Below are positions 1 to 8,516 of a DNA stretch of 64,000 bases, piece after piece; positions within the stretch are counted from its first letter, which is position 1, and every line of letters begins with the position of its first letter. Location of the stretch: contig JASBZK010000002.1 in assembly GCA_029983505.1 (NCBI GenBank), forward strand, positions 1 to 64,000, written 5' to 3'. The position numbers were made by a program, and so were the translations under genes. The notes under the pieces were generated by a model. It saw only the letters and a list, made by a program, of their open reading frames with translations. It was not told the DNA's origin and made no database searches. Source of the stretch: Porphyromonas sp. GTDB taxonomy: Bacteria; Bacteroidota; Bacteroidia; Bacteroidales; Porphyromonadaceae.

Positions 1-1271
1 GGTTCCACCTCGCCGGTTGTTTTATTGCTCTTCACCTCCGTGATGATGTCATTCACTCCGTTGACTGTGATGGTGTAGGTGTACTTGCAGTCGCGGAAGG
101 TATTGTAGTCGTTCACGTCCTCGACGGACTCGCCGAGCAAGACCCGGTAAGTCACGTCGGAAGTTCTCTTCAATCCGTCGGGCAAAGTTTGGCGATACTC
201 GCCTTTGATTTCTATGTAGGGCGCGAGCTTGGGCGCATAGACAAAGTCCCCGTTGGAGAGGTAGGGGTTGATGCCGGTGTTGTCCCGGCGCTCCTCCTTG
301 GTCTGCTTGGCCCGAGCCCTGTACTGTTCGGCAGGCGTCTTACCCTGCAACGCCTCTTTAATATCCTTTTTATACGGTTTGCGACTCTCAGGCATGTAAA
401 AGGAGGCGACACTGCGCCCGATCTTTCTGTCCAAGCTGTCCAAGGATCTGGACACGGTATTAAAGTGCTGATCTGCGTTCTCAAGAGCGGCGGCATCCCA
501 GAGTCCGTCCCTCGATGCGTTTGTCGGGTGCTCAAAGAGGAACGATCGCCCGGGGACATTATGTACCGAATACTCTTTTGCCACAAACTTATCGCCCCGT
601 TTCACGGCATCGACAGACAAACCGATCGAGAAATCGATGCGTGCATCAACCCGCTTGAGCCGGACATCTATTCGTGTCGTAGAAGCGTCCACCTCCTTGA
701 GTTCTTTTCCCGACATAAGGAGAAAGCCTTTATTCCTGAATGTTTGGGGATGCCTCAAAGTGGCGATTACGGTTTCGAGCATCCGAGGAGTGACCATTGA
801 GAGTTTTTCCGGAACAAAGAGGGTTGCAGATTCACCAACAGAGTAATAATCACCACCGGGTAGGTTGGCTACCATATAGACCAAGTAATTCCCTACGGAA
901 AGATCCATGCCCTGCTCCAAAAGTCCCTTGGAAGTGGGTACCCCTTGATCTGCATCTCCGTACTTCGTCTGACGAAGCTCTTCTGCTTGACGCAGAGAAG
1001 ATCTGTCGTATACTTTCGAGAAAACCGGCCGGGCATTCATACCATCACCCTCCTTGAAGATCCAGACATAAAGGTTATTCATCCTCCTCTCCTCTGTCGA
1101 GGAAAGTGCAGATCTCAGGATCGGGGTGAAATCATCGGTTGTGAATTCAAGAGCCACATGCCGGTCTGCATCCCCGACATTCACATCTCGTGAGTCAAAC
1201 CGATCCGTACAAGCCGTAAGCAACGAGGAAATGCTTAGGCACAAGGCTATGAGATATTTCTGAATATGCAT
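1..1271 (-). CDS. DUF4906-like fimbrial accessory/tip lipoprotein, 3' end outside window
   Basis: Open on the minus strand from an ATG at 1269-1271 to the window edge, about 423 codons without a stop, so the C-terminus is missing. The N-terminus is a lipoprotein signal (MHIQKYLIALCLS... SLLTAC, Cys at about residue 21). Later parts carry FYMPESRK, a run of Arg/Lys/Glu, and an APYIEIKGEY-like strand, as in DUF4906 proteins, which are common at the distal end of Bacteroidales fimbrial operons. It is 18 nt downstream of a FimB-like gene and probably the last or next-to-last subunit of the operon. By analogy with Mfa3-Mfa5 of Porphyromonas I infer a tip or accessory role. Family assignment is from motif resemblance only. 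Confidence 0.68.
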   Translation of the reverse strand, partial: MHIQKYLIALCLSISSLLTACTDRFDSRDVNVGDADRHVALEFTTDDFTPILRSALSSTEERRMNNLYVWIFKEGDGMNARPVFSKVYDRSSLRQAEELRQTKYGDADQGVPTSKGLLEQGMDLSVGNYLVYMVANLPGGDYYSVGESATLFVPEKLSMVTPRMLETVIATLRHPQTFRNKGFLLMSGKELKEVDASTTRIDVRLKRVDARIDFSIGLSVDAVKRGDKFVAKEYSVHNVPGRSFLFEHPTNASRDGLWDAAALENADQHFNTVSRSLDSLDRKIGRSVASFYMPESRKPYKKDIKEALQGKTPAEQYRARAKQTKEERRDNTGINPYLSNGDFVYAPKLAPYIEIKGEYRQTLPDGLKRTSDVTYRVLLGESVEDVNDYNTFRDCKYTYTITVNGVNDIITEVKSNKTTGEVE

Positions 1272-1289
1272 AATTAAGAGAATGGTTCG

Positions 1290-2660
1290 TCAATTAAATG
1301 TGGGGACATTAACCGGGTCTTTGGGCGTAAAACCGTCTGTTTGATCGAGAAGGTCAAGCTTAACGACGAGTTCGTCACCCTTGAAGGTGGCATCGAAACG
1401 GTAGATGGTATTGCGACGGATGGTGTACTCAGGCGTAGCCGGCGGGTTGGATGTGGCGCCTTTAACCAATGTATAGATGGGAATCTTGTACTCTTTTTCG
1501 GAGTAATTGTTCTCTGCGTCATACATACCGTGATTAAAAACAAGGTACGGCATATCACGCTCCGTGGCACCTGTGTAGAAAAATGGAGCCACGTAAAATA
1601 TGGTGGGTGACTTCTCGGATCTCACCATCTTGATTCTCTTTTTACCCAAAATGCTGTGTGTAAGATCCATATAATCATTACTTCCACCTTCCTGGATCGC
1701 CGGTCCCTGACTCGTGTAATTGATAACGGGTTCGGGCTTACCGGAGAAGAGGAGACGCGGAGTGGCCGAGAACTCGCCCTCTCTGGGAAAGAAGAGCAGG
1801 TTTTGCAACGTTCTACGGCGATCGCACAGCCTAAGGAAGGATTGCATAATACCATAAGTAGGCTGTGTGACCCGTTCGAGACTCGGATTGATGAAAACCT
1901 CCTTGGAGGCACCGGTAAAACTATCTGTGATAAGTTTGGATGTCGTGAGATAGAACTCAACTTTGGCGAAAATGCGCTCAAGCCGCACATCCGGTTCAAC
2001 GGGATAGGGGGTAAGATTGCTTCCGGAGGGGACATTAATGATTTGCTGACCCAGCATCGGCATACCGTTCCTCTTAATGTAGTAATCCGTAAAAACGGGG
2101 CGACCATAAGTATCCGTATGTAGGGGACGCATCCTCAGACCGGCTTTGTCGACGGGAAGTGGAACAGAAGCGGGTGTGGGGTCATTGACAAGGAAATAGA
2201 ACTCGTACTTACCCGGTGGAAGTTGCGTAACGAAAGAAACCCGATCCGTGCCCTCTTTCTTGAGAGCAAGCGCAGTGAAACCCCGTGGAGCAGAGGACTG
2301 ATCGCCGGACTCGCTAAGATACAGTTTGGAGACCGGAGTATCCGTTTCCGACGCACTTGCTTTGAATACATACACGTAAATGTCATCCACCCGACTCTCG
2401 AAAGGAAGAGGGGACTCGACCTCCGGCTTAAACGCCTCTCCGCCCGTATCGGTTACGGTACCCGGAACCGCCGCTTTCGTGGAGGATTCGGAAGAAGAGT
2501 GGGCACCGGGGTTATCGATGACGGCAGTAATTTGAATAAGCTTAGCATCAGCGTCCGGACACCCGCCGGGAATATCACTGAGAACCGACGAATGGCAACC
2601 TCCAATCAGACCCGTAACCGCGAAGAGTAACGGGAGATATAGTTTACCGTGAAAACTCAT
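1290..2660 (-). CDS. FimB/Mfa2-family fimbrial lipoprotein (456 aa)
   Basis: The longer open frame starts at 2774, but the ATG at 2658-2660 is preferred because it opens directly into a lipoprotein signal (MSFHGKLYLPLLFAVTGLIGGC, Cys22). After the lipid Cys comes DIPGGCPDADAK, the second-Cys motif typical of FimB/Mfa2 proteins, then a beta-rich body (DDIYVYVFKAS, LPPGKYEFYF). Family members cap or anchor fimbriae on the outer membrane and share the transthyretin-like fold of the subunits. This copy is longer than the 328-aa paralogue just upstream in the operon, so it may be an Mfa3-like minor subunit rather than the anchor. Exported by the lipoprotein route and probably surface exposed. Confidence 0.75.
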   Translation of the reverse strand: MSFHGKLYLPLLFAVTGLIGGCHSSVLSDIPGGCPDADAKLIQITAVIDNPGAHSSSESSTKAAVPGTVTDTGGEAFKPEVESPLPFESRVDDIYVYVFKASASETDTPVSKLYLSESGDQSSAPRGFTALALKKEGTDRVSFVTQLPPGKYEFYFLVNDPTPASVPLPVDKAGLRMRPLHTDTYGRPVFTDYYIKRNGMPMLGQQIINVPSGSNLTPYPVEPDVRLERIFAKVEFYLTTSKLITDSFTGASKEVFINPSLERVTQPTYGIMQSFLRLCDRRRTLQNLLFFPREGEFSATPRLLFSGKPEPVINYTSQGPAIQEGGSNDYMDLTHSILGKKRIKMVRSEKSPTIFYVAPFFYTGATERDMPYLVFNHGMYDAENNYSEKEYKIPIYTLVKGATSNPPATPEYTIRRNTIYRFDATFKGDELVVKLDLLDQTDGFTPKDPVNVPTFN

Positions 2661-2752
2661 ACAAATAAAATAGTTGGCAATGGTTAGCAGTAAAAGCACA
2701 TAAAAATTGACAGTACGCCACCTCGTAGAGTCGAATGAGGCACAGTGATCGC

Positions 2753-2765
2753 GCCCCGTAGGGGC
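2753..2765. other. Small GC hairpin in fimbrial intercistronic gap
   Basis: GCCCC-gta-GGGGC, a perfect 5-bp stem, in the 319-nt gap between the two FimB-like genes. It resembles the hairpins at 4042-4054 and 4235-4249 in the next gap of the same operon. The remainder of this gap holds a four-unit repeat array and no gene that I can support. Confidence 0.5.
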
Positions 2766-2864
2766 AAGAGACACCGTGGGCCCCTGAAAGGAAGCCTCCC
2801 GGAGTTTGCTTCGTCTCCTTCCCTCGGAGTGACTTATCTCAGCCTTCTTACCTTAAGAAAAAGA

Positions 2865-2944
2865 GGTACGGGTCGGAGTTTCTTTTTCGGTACGGGTCTC
2901 GTCAGACCGAGATACAGGGTCTGAATATGATCCCGGTACGGGCA
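2865..2944. repeat. 23-nt-period array, copy A
   Basis: Four GGTACGGGTC/GATACAGGGT-type cores at 2865, 2889, 2911 and 2935 (spacings 24, 22, 24). It lies between two fimbrial lipoprotein genes in one transcription unit, so it is probably transcribed into the operon mRNA. Member of the 17-copy family described in the findings. Confidence 0.85.
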
Positions 2945-2979
2945 AAAAAGTCGCGGAGGACGTACACTTTTCTTTTTAC

Positions 2980-3966
2980 TTAAAGATTCTCCCTGCGGAA
3001 GACGATGTTCCAATTTTGGATCGTCGCCTTTAACGCCATATAGGTGCCGTCGAAAGTGTCTACGACAATGGAGATATTGAAGTCGTGGTTGAGATCCAGG
3101 TGATCCTTGAAGGGGTTGGCGCTGCCGTCCATACCCAATCCCGGATAGAGAATGAAATCGACCAACGGGTCGAACTCATACACCACCCTTCCGGTCTCGT
3201 CCTTGATGGTGACGAGATAATCGCCCTTCTTTCCCTTCACGAGACGGAGGATGTCGTAATCGGCGGTGAGACGGGCAGTACCGTTCACACCGTCAGCGGT
3301 CTGCTTAAAAGTGTCGGTCGTCCACTCGAAGGGGGTGTCTTCGGCGAGATCTCCGTTTGCTTTATAGCGGGAGTTCTTGGCAGTGAACGTCATTGTATAG
3401 GTATGCTCTTTGGAGAGTCCCCGGATGTCGAAGTGGAAATGGTTTGTAATCTGCACGAAAGAGAAGTGTACCTCGTCCGTTTGGGTACCGAGGGTGCCTC
3501 TCTCCTTCTGAACTAGGTCGCCTCCCGTAGGCTCTGCCACATAAAGGGGAGCCGCATCTGCCTTGATCTTATCCGCTTCCTTGGCCATAAAGACTAGGAG
3601 GTCTTTCTTGTCCGCACCCGCTTTGAAAGCCGAGAAGTCGTACAGACCGAGGTCTTTCCCGGCCCACGCCGCGAAAGAAGTGGTGGCACCCGGGCGGTAA
3701 AAATCCGTGCGTATTTCGTAGCCGGGAAGGAAAGCGACACCGCCGTCTTTCCACTCTCCGATGAGCTTGCCGCTCTCGTCGAAAGCGAACACACGGACAT
3801 CGTCGATTTTATTGTCGGGAAAACTGATCTCGTCCGGAGTGCGTACGTCAAACGTAAAGACCGTGTACTGAGGGCACTCCGCGAGGTCACTCATAATCGC
3901 CGGGTGACAGCCCGAGAGCGCCAAAGCTCCGGTTGCGGAGAGTAAAATTTTGGAATAAAGTTTCAT
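2980..3966 (-). CDS. FimB/Mfa2-family fimbrial anchor lipoprotein (328 aa)
   Basis: MKLYSKILLSATGALALSGC is a clear lipoprotein signal with the lipid Cys at residue 20. It is followed after ten residues by the second-Cys motif of the family (SDLAECPQY) and a first beta strand (YTVFTFDVRTP). DDVRVFAFDESGKLIG is the typical Mfa2 repeat of a variable strand plus loop. At 328 aa it is close to the usual length of Mfa2/FimB, which anchor fimbriae in the outer membrane and limit their length. It follows the major-subunit gene after a 477-nt structured gap, the gene order seen for mfa1-mfa2 in Porphyromonas. Most likely the anchor of this fimbria. Confidence 0.8.
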   Translation of the reverse strand: MKLYSKILLSATGALALSGCHPAIMSDLAECPQYTVFTFDVRTPDEISFPDNKIDDVRVFAFDESGKLIGEWKDGGVAFLPGYEIRTDFYRPGATTSFAAWAGKDLGLYDFSAFKAGADKKDLLVFMAKEADKIKADAAPLYVAEPTGGDLVQKERGTLGTQTDEVHFSFVQITNHFHFDIRGLSKEHTYTMTFTAKNSRYKANGDLAEDTPFEWTTDTFKQTADGVNGTARLTADYDILRLVKGKKGDYLVTIKDETGRVVYEFDPLVDFILYPGLGMDGSANPFKDHLDLNHDFNISIVVDTFDGTYMALKATIQNWNIVFRRENL

Positions 3967-4443
3967 CGTGGGAATAAACCTATATTAGTTACCTATATTC
4001 GTTAGTAGTGCGGGACGGAAAGAGGCGGAAGGCACAAGCAAGCCCCGTGGGGGCAGAGTGGCACAGCGTGCCGCCATCTTGGCACCCCGGGAGTAAGGGG
4101 GTTGATTATCCGATCGTACGACCCTATGGGGGGCGAAGAAGAGAAGAAAGAGGCAACCTTCCTCCTCCGCACGTCGACCGCTCTGCGATCTTCGTACGGG
4201 GCTACTCCCTTGCGACCGCTGACGCGGTCTTACTGCCCCTAAGAGGGGCGAAGGTGCGATTACTTCTTTCATGCTCATAGCGTCATCTCTCTTACAGGAC
4301 ACGCCCTGTACCTCCTTTATTCCGTTGTCATCCTGTGCAGGATACGTCTTGCGGTACCTTCCGTTTCGTTATAATCCTTTGTGGATGGCGGGGCGGTCAG
4401 ACCCCGCCATCCTAATCTCAGAGAAGGAGATTGTATGAAAGAC
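3967..4443. other. Hairpin-rich intercistronic region between major subunit and anchor
   Basis: The 477 nt hold no supportable gene but a series of short perfect inverted repeats: GCCCC/GGGGC (4042-4054), GGCAC/GTGCC (4060-4072), GACCGC/GCGGTC (4214-4229), GCCCCT/AGGGGC (4235-4249), TACAGG/CCTGTA (4293-4310), ATCCTG/CAGGAT (4329-4342), and the 11-bp stem at 4383-4412. Such a region after the major subunit would favour partial termination or protect the mfa1-like message from 3' decay, giving more subunit than anchor. Function is inferred. Confidence 0.6.
4383..4412 (-). terminator. Strong hairpin after major fimbrial subunit gene
   Basis: Perfect 11-bp stem GGATGGCGGGG / CCCCGCCATCC with an 8-nt loop, starting 32 nt past the stop of the Mfa1-like gene in the sense of transcription. 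No T run follows on the minus strand, so it is more likely an attenuator or mRNA 3' stabiliser than a full intrinsic terminator. Confidence 0.55.
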
Positions 4444-5997
4444 TTAGAGTGTCACACCACGAGAAACGAGGTTCCAGTTGAGGATAGCGGCACGAACCTG
4501 GATAGAGGTATCATGGCTGTCAACAGGGACATTGGGAGGAGTTACAGGCTCATCGGGGTTATCCTTGGGCTTCGGAACGTTGGGGTCTTCCGGGTCGATG
4601 GGGTCGAAGTTGTCACCGAAGTTCTTGATGGCCTCGATGCTGAGCGAGTAGATGTTGTTGCGACGGGTGAAGGGGTAAACGGTTACACCTTTATCATCCA
4701 CCTGCTTATTGGCAGGAGTGAGCCATACCATCTTTCCGCCTTCATAAAGTTGGGAAGTGGTGTTGCCATCGTGGCGTGCTGCTTCAAGCGTGAGGTAAAG
4801 CTTGCCGGTTTGGTCACCCTTGAAGAAAGAACCTGCTTTCCAGGTGTACTCGGTATTTGTTTCTCCTTTTTTCACGGATTCTTTTCTTTCTCCCTTGACC
4901 TCTTCGGCAGTTGCGTTAATAAGGTTCTTTTTTGCGTCGTCCAGCTTCCACACCTCATCAGCACCTGGGACATAAGTGCCGTAAACCTTCACATAAGTAA
5001 TATCGGCGTACTTGAAGGAGTTAGTCGCAGAAGGTGCAAAGCCTGCCATAGAGTTTTCTAAGAAGAAGATACCTTCAGTGGAAGACTCGGGGGTAGTACC
5101 ATTAGCTTTGCTCTGTTGGAGAGAGATAGAGTTCAGCGTAGCCCATTTGTCGTCCGCACCAACTGCAAAGAGAGACTTGTCGGAAACCTTCTGGAGATCA
5201 CGCTGAAGGACGAAGCCTTTATCGTTAAAAGTGGAAGCCTGTACAGCGTCAATGGCGGACTTATAAGTTGTTCCGTAACCGGTGGCAGGCGTGGTGGTGT
5301 CAAGCGTGCGGCCACCTGCGTGATCCTTAAAGTAGTATACCTTTTTAGCAGAACCTGCTACAGCATAACGCAGATCACTAATGGTACCAGCCAAGCCTGT
5401 CCTAAAACCATTACTTTTAGTCACCTGTACTTTGGAGACAACACGTTCTACAGTGTAGTCAAACTGGTTGGAACCCGCCTTCACATCTGTTTCAGCTATA
5501 TCAGGCTTAATGTTGATGGAGTTTTGGGATGTAGAGGTCATCGTGAACCCGGTCGCAGCGGCAAGCTTGGACAGGTCGGTAATTTCCACCGTAGCGTTTG
5601 CGTCAAGCGTAGCAACGGAAGTAAGACCGTTTAGGGTAAGAGCGGAGTTGATGTTGTTTCCTGTGGTACCCGTATACTTGAAGACAGCAGTCTGCCAGTA
5701 GGTTTCTACCCCGGCAGCCACGGGAGTAAAGGTAAGTCCGGTGATTGTTGTACCGGTAACCTGAGAAGGGGCAGTCGCATAGAAGGTTCCGTTGGCGATT
5801 TTGGACTCACCACCGACACCGGCTACGTCATTCTGACTAGCGTTCACGGCAAGGAGGGGGGTTTCAACGGCTTTGATGAAAGCATAAGTCCCTGCTACGT
5901 TACTTGGGTTTTCAACACTCGAGGTGTTGTCCTTTTGGCAGGCAGCGAAGCTGAGTGCTACGGCACCTGCAAGGAGAAGAGTTGAATACTTGTTCAT
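4444..5997 (-). CDS. Mfa1-like major fimbrial subunit, lipoprotein precursor (517 aa)
   Basis: MNKYSTLLLAGAVALSFAAC is a lipoprotein signal with Cys20. The body is Thr/Asn/Ala-rich and beta-structured, with an N-terminal domain (about 40-190) and a C-terminal domain ending in RAAILNWNLVSRGVTL, the terminal strand motif of Mfa1/FimA-family fimbrillins that takes part in subunit polymerisation. In Porphyromonas these precursors are lipidated, moved to the cell surface and cut by a protease that removes the first strand. No Arg is visible in the first 60 or so residues of this precursor, so an Arg-gingipain-type cut there looks unlikely; Lys sites exist. It sits third in the operon after the DUF3575 and DUF3868 genes. 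Confidence 0.82.
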   Translation of the reverse strand: MNKYSTLLLAGAVALSFAACQKDNTSSVENPSNVAGTYAFIKAVETPLLAVNASQNDVAGVGGESKIANGTFYATAPSQVTGTTITGLTFTPVAAGVETYWQTAVFKYTGTTGNNINSALTLNGLTSVATLDANATVEITDLSKLAAATGFTMTSTSQNSINIKPDIAETDVKAGSNQFDYTVERVVSKVQVTKSNGFRTGLAGTISDLRYAVAGSAKKVYYFKDHAGGRTLDTTTPATGYGTTYKSAIDAVQASTFNDKGFVLQRDLQKVSDKSLFAVGADDKWATLNSISLQQSKANGTTPESSTEGIFFLENSMAGFAPSATNSFKYADITYVKVYGTYVPGADEVWKLDDAKKNLINATAEEVKGERKESVKKGETNTEYTWKAGSFFKGDQTGKLYLTLEAARHDGNTTSQLYEGGKMVWLTPANKQVDDKGVTVYPFTRRNNIYSLSIEAIKNFGDNFDPIDPEDPNVPKPKDNPDEPVTPPNVPVDSHDTSIQVRAAILNWNLVSRGVTL

Positions 5998-6045
5998 TTT
6001 TCTTTTAGAATTAAAATGAGTGGGTAAAATATAATACTATAAAAC

Positions 6046-7509
6046 TTAGTTTCTCGTCTTGGAGATCTCTTCAAGATTGGCACGCGCCTCGGCGGAACCG
6101 AGACTTGCGGCTCTTTCCAAAGTCTCCACAGCCCCTTCATAGTCCCCTGAGAGTGCCCGTGCCACGCCGAGGTTATTCAGTGCTTCGGGGGTGTCACCGA
6201 GTGCGGGAAGGGTCTTGAGGGCTCTAGCAAAGCTTCCGACTTCAAGATCGGCGGCGGCACCGTTGATAAGTGCCACAGGCTCCTCCGGAAAGAGGCGGGA
6301 AGCTATGTCGAAGACTTCTTTGTACTCCTCGGAGGCGGGATCATAGGTCTGAGCCACGAGGTACATTTCGTTAAGGGAAAGGAGCTTGGGGTTCTTTTTG
6401 AGCTGCACCTTGGCTTCGTTCACGTCGAAGGGACGCACCGTATAGCCGATGGTGTACTCCGTCCTGCGGATCGCAGGCCATACGGAAGAGAAGAGTTCGG
6501 AGTAGGTCTTGCCACCATCGAGAGCCTTGATCTCTGCGTCGCGGGCATCGGGGTCTTCGACCTCTTCGATGATGGAGAGAACTTTGTCTCTTATTTCGTT
6601 CAAGAGGTTGCCTTCACCTTCTTTAATAAGCTCTTTGGCACGCGTCCAGTCTTCTCCCTCACCGCGAGCGACGAAGTCTTCGCGGCTCACGCCGTAGCGA
6701 CCGCTCAGATAGTCCGCGAAAGCTTTGGCACGCTTATCGCTGAGCGACTTATTATAAGCCACGGAAGCCTCAGGGGACGCATAGCCCACGATCTCGACTT
6801 TGGAAGCCTTGAGGTCGGGGTTTTTGAGTATGGCGACCACTTTCTCGTTCACTTCGTCAAGGACAGACTTATTGCCGGAGAAAGAAGGGTCTATCCGCGA
6901 ACCATCGACCACAAAGCCGATTGTGGCGGTGTACTTGTCCGCACGAACCTTGGGATCCTCCACCGGCGGAGTGACATAGGAGAGGCGGTACTCCGGGGCG
7001 GTAAGCACCTTGTCCGCCACTTTCTTCTCACTCTCGCTCTTTTCGCAAGCGGCACAGCCCACGACATAAGCCTTGAGGTAAAGGGAAGCATCGCTCATCC
7101 ACGCCCCGGCGGGGAACGTCGTGGCGTAGCTGACGGAACGGACACCGCGCGAGGGCACCGTGATGCTCAGAGGAGCCGGCGTCATATAGTCACGGGGATT
7201 GCCAAGTACCCTCTCGCGCTCAAGAGTGGTGGCACGCGCCTTACCGGCGATGAAGAAAGGCTCAAGGAGGTACCGCTCGCCCGTGGTGCCATTGGCACGC
7301 AACTCGGGAACGACGATGAGGAGATCCTGAGACCCGATGCGGAGCGCATTGATGCCGGCGTTGAAGGAGAGACTCAGTTTACCGCCTTCCGATACCGACG
7401 AGAGGTCGCGGACGGTAATGTCATCAAGTGAGGGTCTCTGCGCCTGTGCGACAGTCGCGACGGAGCCGGCGAAGAGAAAGGCAGATATATAAAGGAGGTA
7501 TCTTTTCAT
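6046..7509 (-). CDS. DUF3868/OmpA-like/TPR fimbrial-locus protein (487 aa)
   Basis: The start is set at the ATG at 7507-7509 (MKRYLLYISAFLFAGSVA, Sec signal ending near AQAQ) rather than the TTG two codons earlier. The first part (about 25-180) matches the DUF3868 type of Bacteroidales fimbrial loci. Residues 195-290 look like an OmpA-type peptidoglycan-binding domain (VEIVGYASPEAS, NKSLSDKRAKAFADYL). The C-terminal 120 residues have TPR-like helices (LNNLGVARALSGDYEGAVETLERAASLG). A periplasmic or outer-membrane scaffold linking fimbrial assembly to the wall is a reasonable inference. It is followed closely by the major subunit and preceded by the DUF3575 gene at 25 nt. Confidence 0.75.
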   Translation of the reverse strand: MKRYLLYISAFLFAGSVATVAQAQRPSLDDITVRDLSSVSEGGKLSLSFNAGINALRIGSQDLLIVVPELRANGTTGERYLLEPFFIAGKARATTLERERVLGNPRDYMTPAPLSITVPSRGVRSVSYATTFPAGAWMSDASLYLKAYVVGCAACEKSESEKKVADKVLTAPEYRLSYVTPPVEDPKVRADKYTATIGFVVDGSRIDPSFSGNKSVLDEVNEKVVAILKNPDLKASKVEIVGYASPEASVAYNKSLSDKRAKAFADYLSGRYGVSREDFVARGEGEDWTRAKELIKEGEGNLLNEIRDKVLSIIEEVEDPDARDAEIKALDGGKTYSELFSSVWPAIRRTEYTIGYTVRPFDVNEAKVQLKKNPKLLSLNEMYLVAQTYDPASEEYKEVFDIASRLFPEEPVALINGAAADLEVGSFARALKTLPALGDTPEALNNLGVARALSGDYEGAVETLERAASLGSAEARANLEEISKTRN

Positions 7510-7534
7510 GACCAAAACAAATGGGGTCTTTTAC

Positions 7535-8122
7535 TTACTTGAAGAAATAGAGCAGGGAAAGGGTAGCCCGCGTGAGGCTGAAAAAGTTTTCGGAGCCGGT
7601 GTCGCGGAGCGCACCACAGGTGGCACACTCGTACTGGCGGAAGTTGGTGTGCGTCCACCCGCCCCCAAGCGAGGCTTCAATGTTCCAACGCGGTGAGAGT
7701 ACCCACTGATACCCGACGGAGAGACCGGCACCGTAGAAAGAACCCTCGTAGCGGTTGTCCTTGAATGTCTTCAGTCGCCCCAGAGGAATATCCCAGCCAC
7801 CAATGTTGTACTGTCCCCCGTGACCATGAAGACCAATGAACGCACCATTGAAAGCCTCGCAGAACCAGTAACGAAGCTCGGGCTGTGTAGCCCAATAGCG
7901 CAACTCTTTCGGCTCGTCGAACTTCCATAGATTAGCGGAAGCGCCGAGGTCAAGCGAGAATTTGTCGGAGAGGCGGGTTTCGACGGAGAAGTTAGGCGAC
8001 CCCATAAGCGCCCAGTGAGCAAGGTTCGTCTTTAGCGACACCTTCTGCGCTTCGACCTTATGAGTTGTCCCTGCAAGTAATACAAGAGCAGTCAGTAGCC
8101 CTAATAGAAATCTTTTCATCAT
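7535..8122 (-). CDS. DUF3575 outer-membrane-type protein, first gene of fimbrial operon (195 aa)
   Basis: MMKRFLLGLLTALVLLAGTTHKVEAQ is a Sec signal, followed by KVSLKTNLAHWALMGSPNFSVE, the opening of DUF3575 proteins. The remainder alternates aromatic beta strands (YEGSFYGAGLSVGYQWV, WNIEASLGGGW) and ends in Phe-Lys, as expected for a small beta-barrel. DUF3575 genes regularly open Bacteroidales fimbrial operons. A CATCG pair of cysteines occurs near residue 168. It is nearest to the putative promoter at 8210-8217, giving a leader of about 80 nt. The molecular function of the family is not known to me. Confidence 0.75.
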   Translation of the reverse strand: MMKRFLLGLLTALVLLAGTTHKVEAQKVSLKTNLAHWALMGSPNFSVETRLSDKFSLDLGASANLWKFDEPKELRYWATQPELRYWFCEAFNGAFIGLHGHGGQYNIGGWDIPLGRLKTFKDNRYEGSFYGAGLSVGYQWVLSPRWNIEASLGGGWTHTNFRQYECATCGALRDTGSENFFSLTRATLSLLYFFK

Positions 8123-8209
8123 TTGTGAGTGCGATATATATTACATATTCAGAAAATGGTAACCGAATATCGAGCGTAAATTCATACCAGTCCTTATCTA
8201 TTCACACCG

Positions 8210-8217
8210 CAAATTTA
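8210..8217 (-). promoter_or_regulatory. Putative -7 box of fimbrial operon (TAAATTTG)
   Basis: On the minus strand TAAATTTG matches the Bacteroidales TAnnTTTG box and lies about 88 nt upstream of the first fimbrial gene. The position expected for the -33 element falls at the edge of the A20/T20 tract at 8232-8251. Confidence 0.5.
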
Positions 8218-8231
8218 CCACCAAATCACGT

Positions 8232-8251
8232 AAAAAAAAAAAAAAAAAAAA
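8232..8251. repeat. A20 homopolymer (T20 on fimbrial sense strand)
   Basis: Twenty consecutive A. Fourteen nt separate it from the putative -7 box of the fimbrial operon, so a change in length would alter promoter spacing or context. Homopolymers of this length are also prone to sequencing error. Confidence 0.9.
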
Positions 8252-8461
8252 CGGTCTGATTTATTGAATTTGTACATTTTGTCCGCCGAGAAAGAGCCGA
8301 CTTCCCACTACCCATCAGTCTTACGCGTGAAATGTTAAAGTTTGACTTTCACAAAAGGACATTTCGGGTATAAAGTTTTTAGTATCCGCTAACACTGTGA
8401 ACTCTAAGCCCCATAGCTCGGGAATGGGAGGTACAGCACACGACCTCATAAGTTGGCAGTT

Positions 8462-8511
8462 GGTCGGACTAAGTCAGACTTGGTCGGACTTAGTCAGACT
8501 TAGTCAGACAA
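8462..8511. repeat. 20-nt direct repeat, 2.5 copies
   Basis: Units start at 8462 and 8482 (GGTCGGACTWAGTCAGACTT) with a half copy AGTCAGACAA at 8502-8511. The units differ at one position, so the duplication looks recent. It lies in the 511-nt divergent gap between the fimbrial operon and the cyclophilin gene. Confidence 0.8.
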
Positions 8512-8516
8512 CACTG

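Noticed and set aside
212..586. Open frames on both strands within the first 1.2 kb
   Set aside because: They overlap one long uninterrupted minus-strand frame with a lipoprotein signal and fimbrial-type motifs.
3985..4302. Short open frames in the gap between major subunit and anchor
   Set aside because: Their translations are Arg- and Pro-rich and follow the GC hairpins; no signal peptide or domain is seen.
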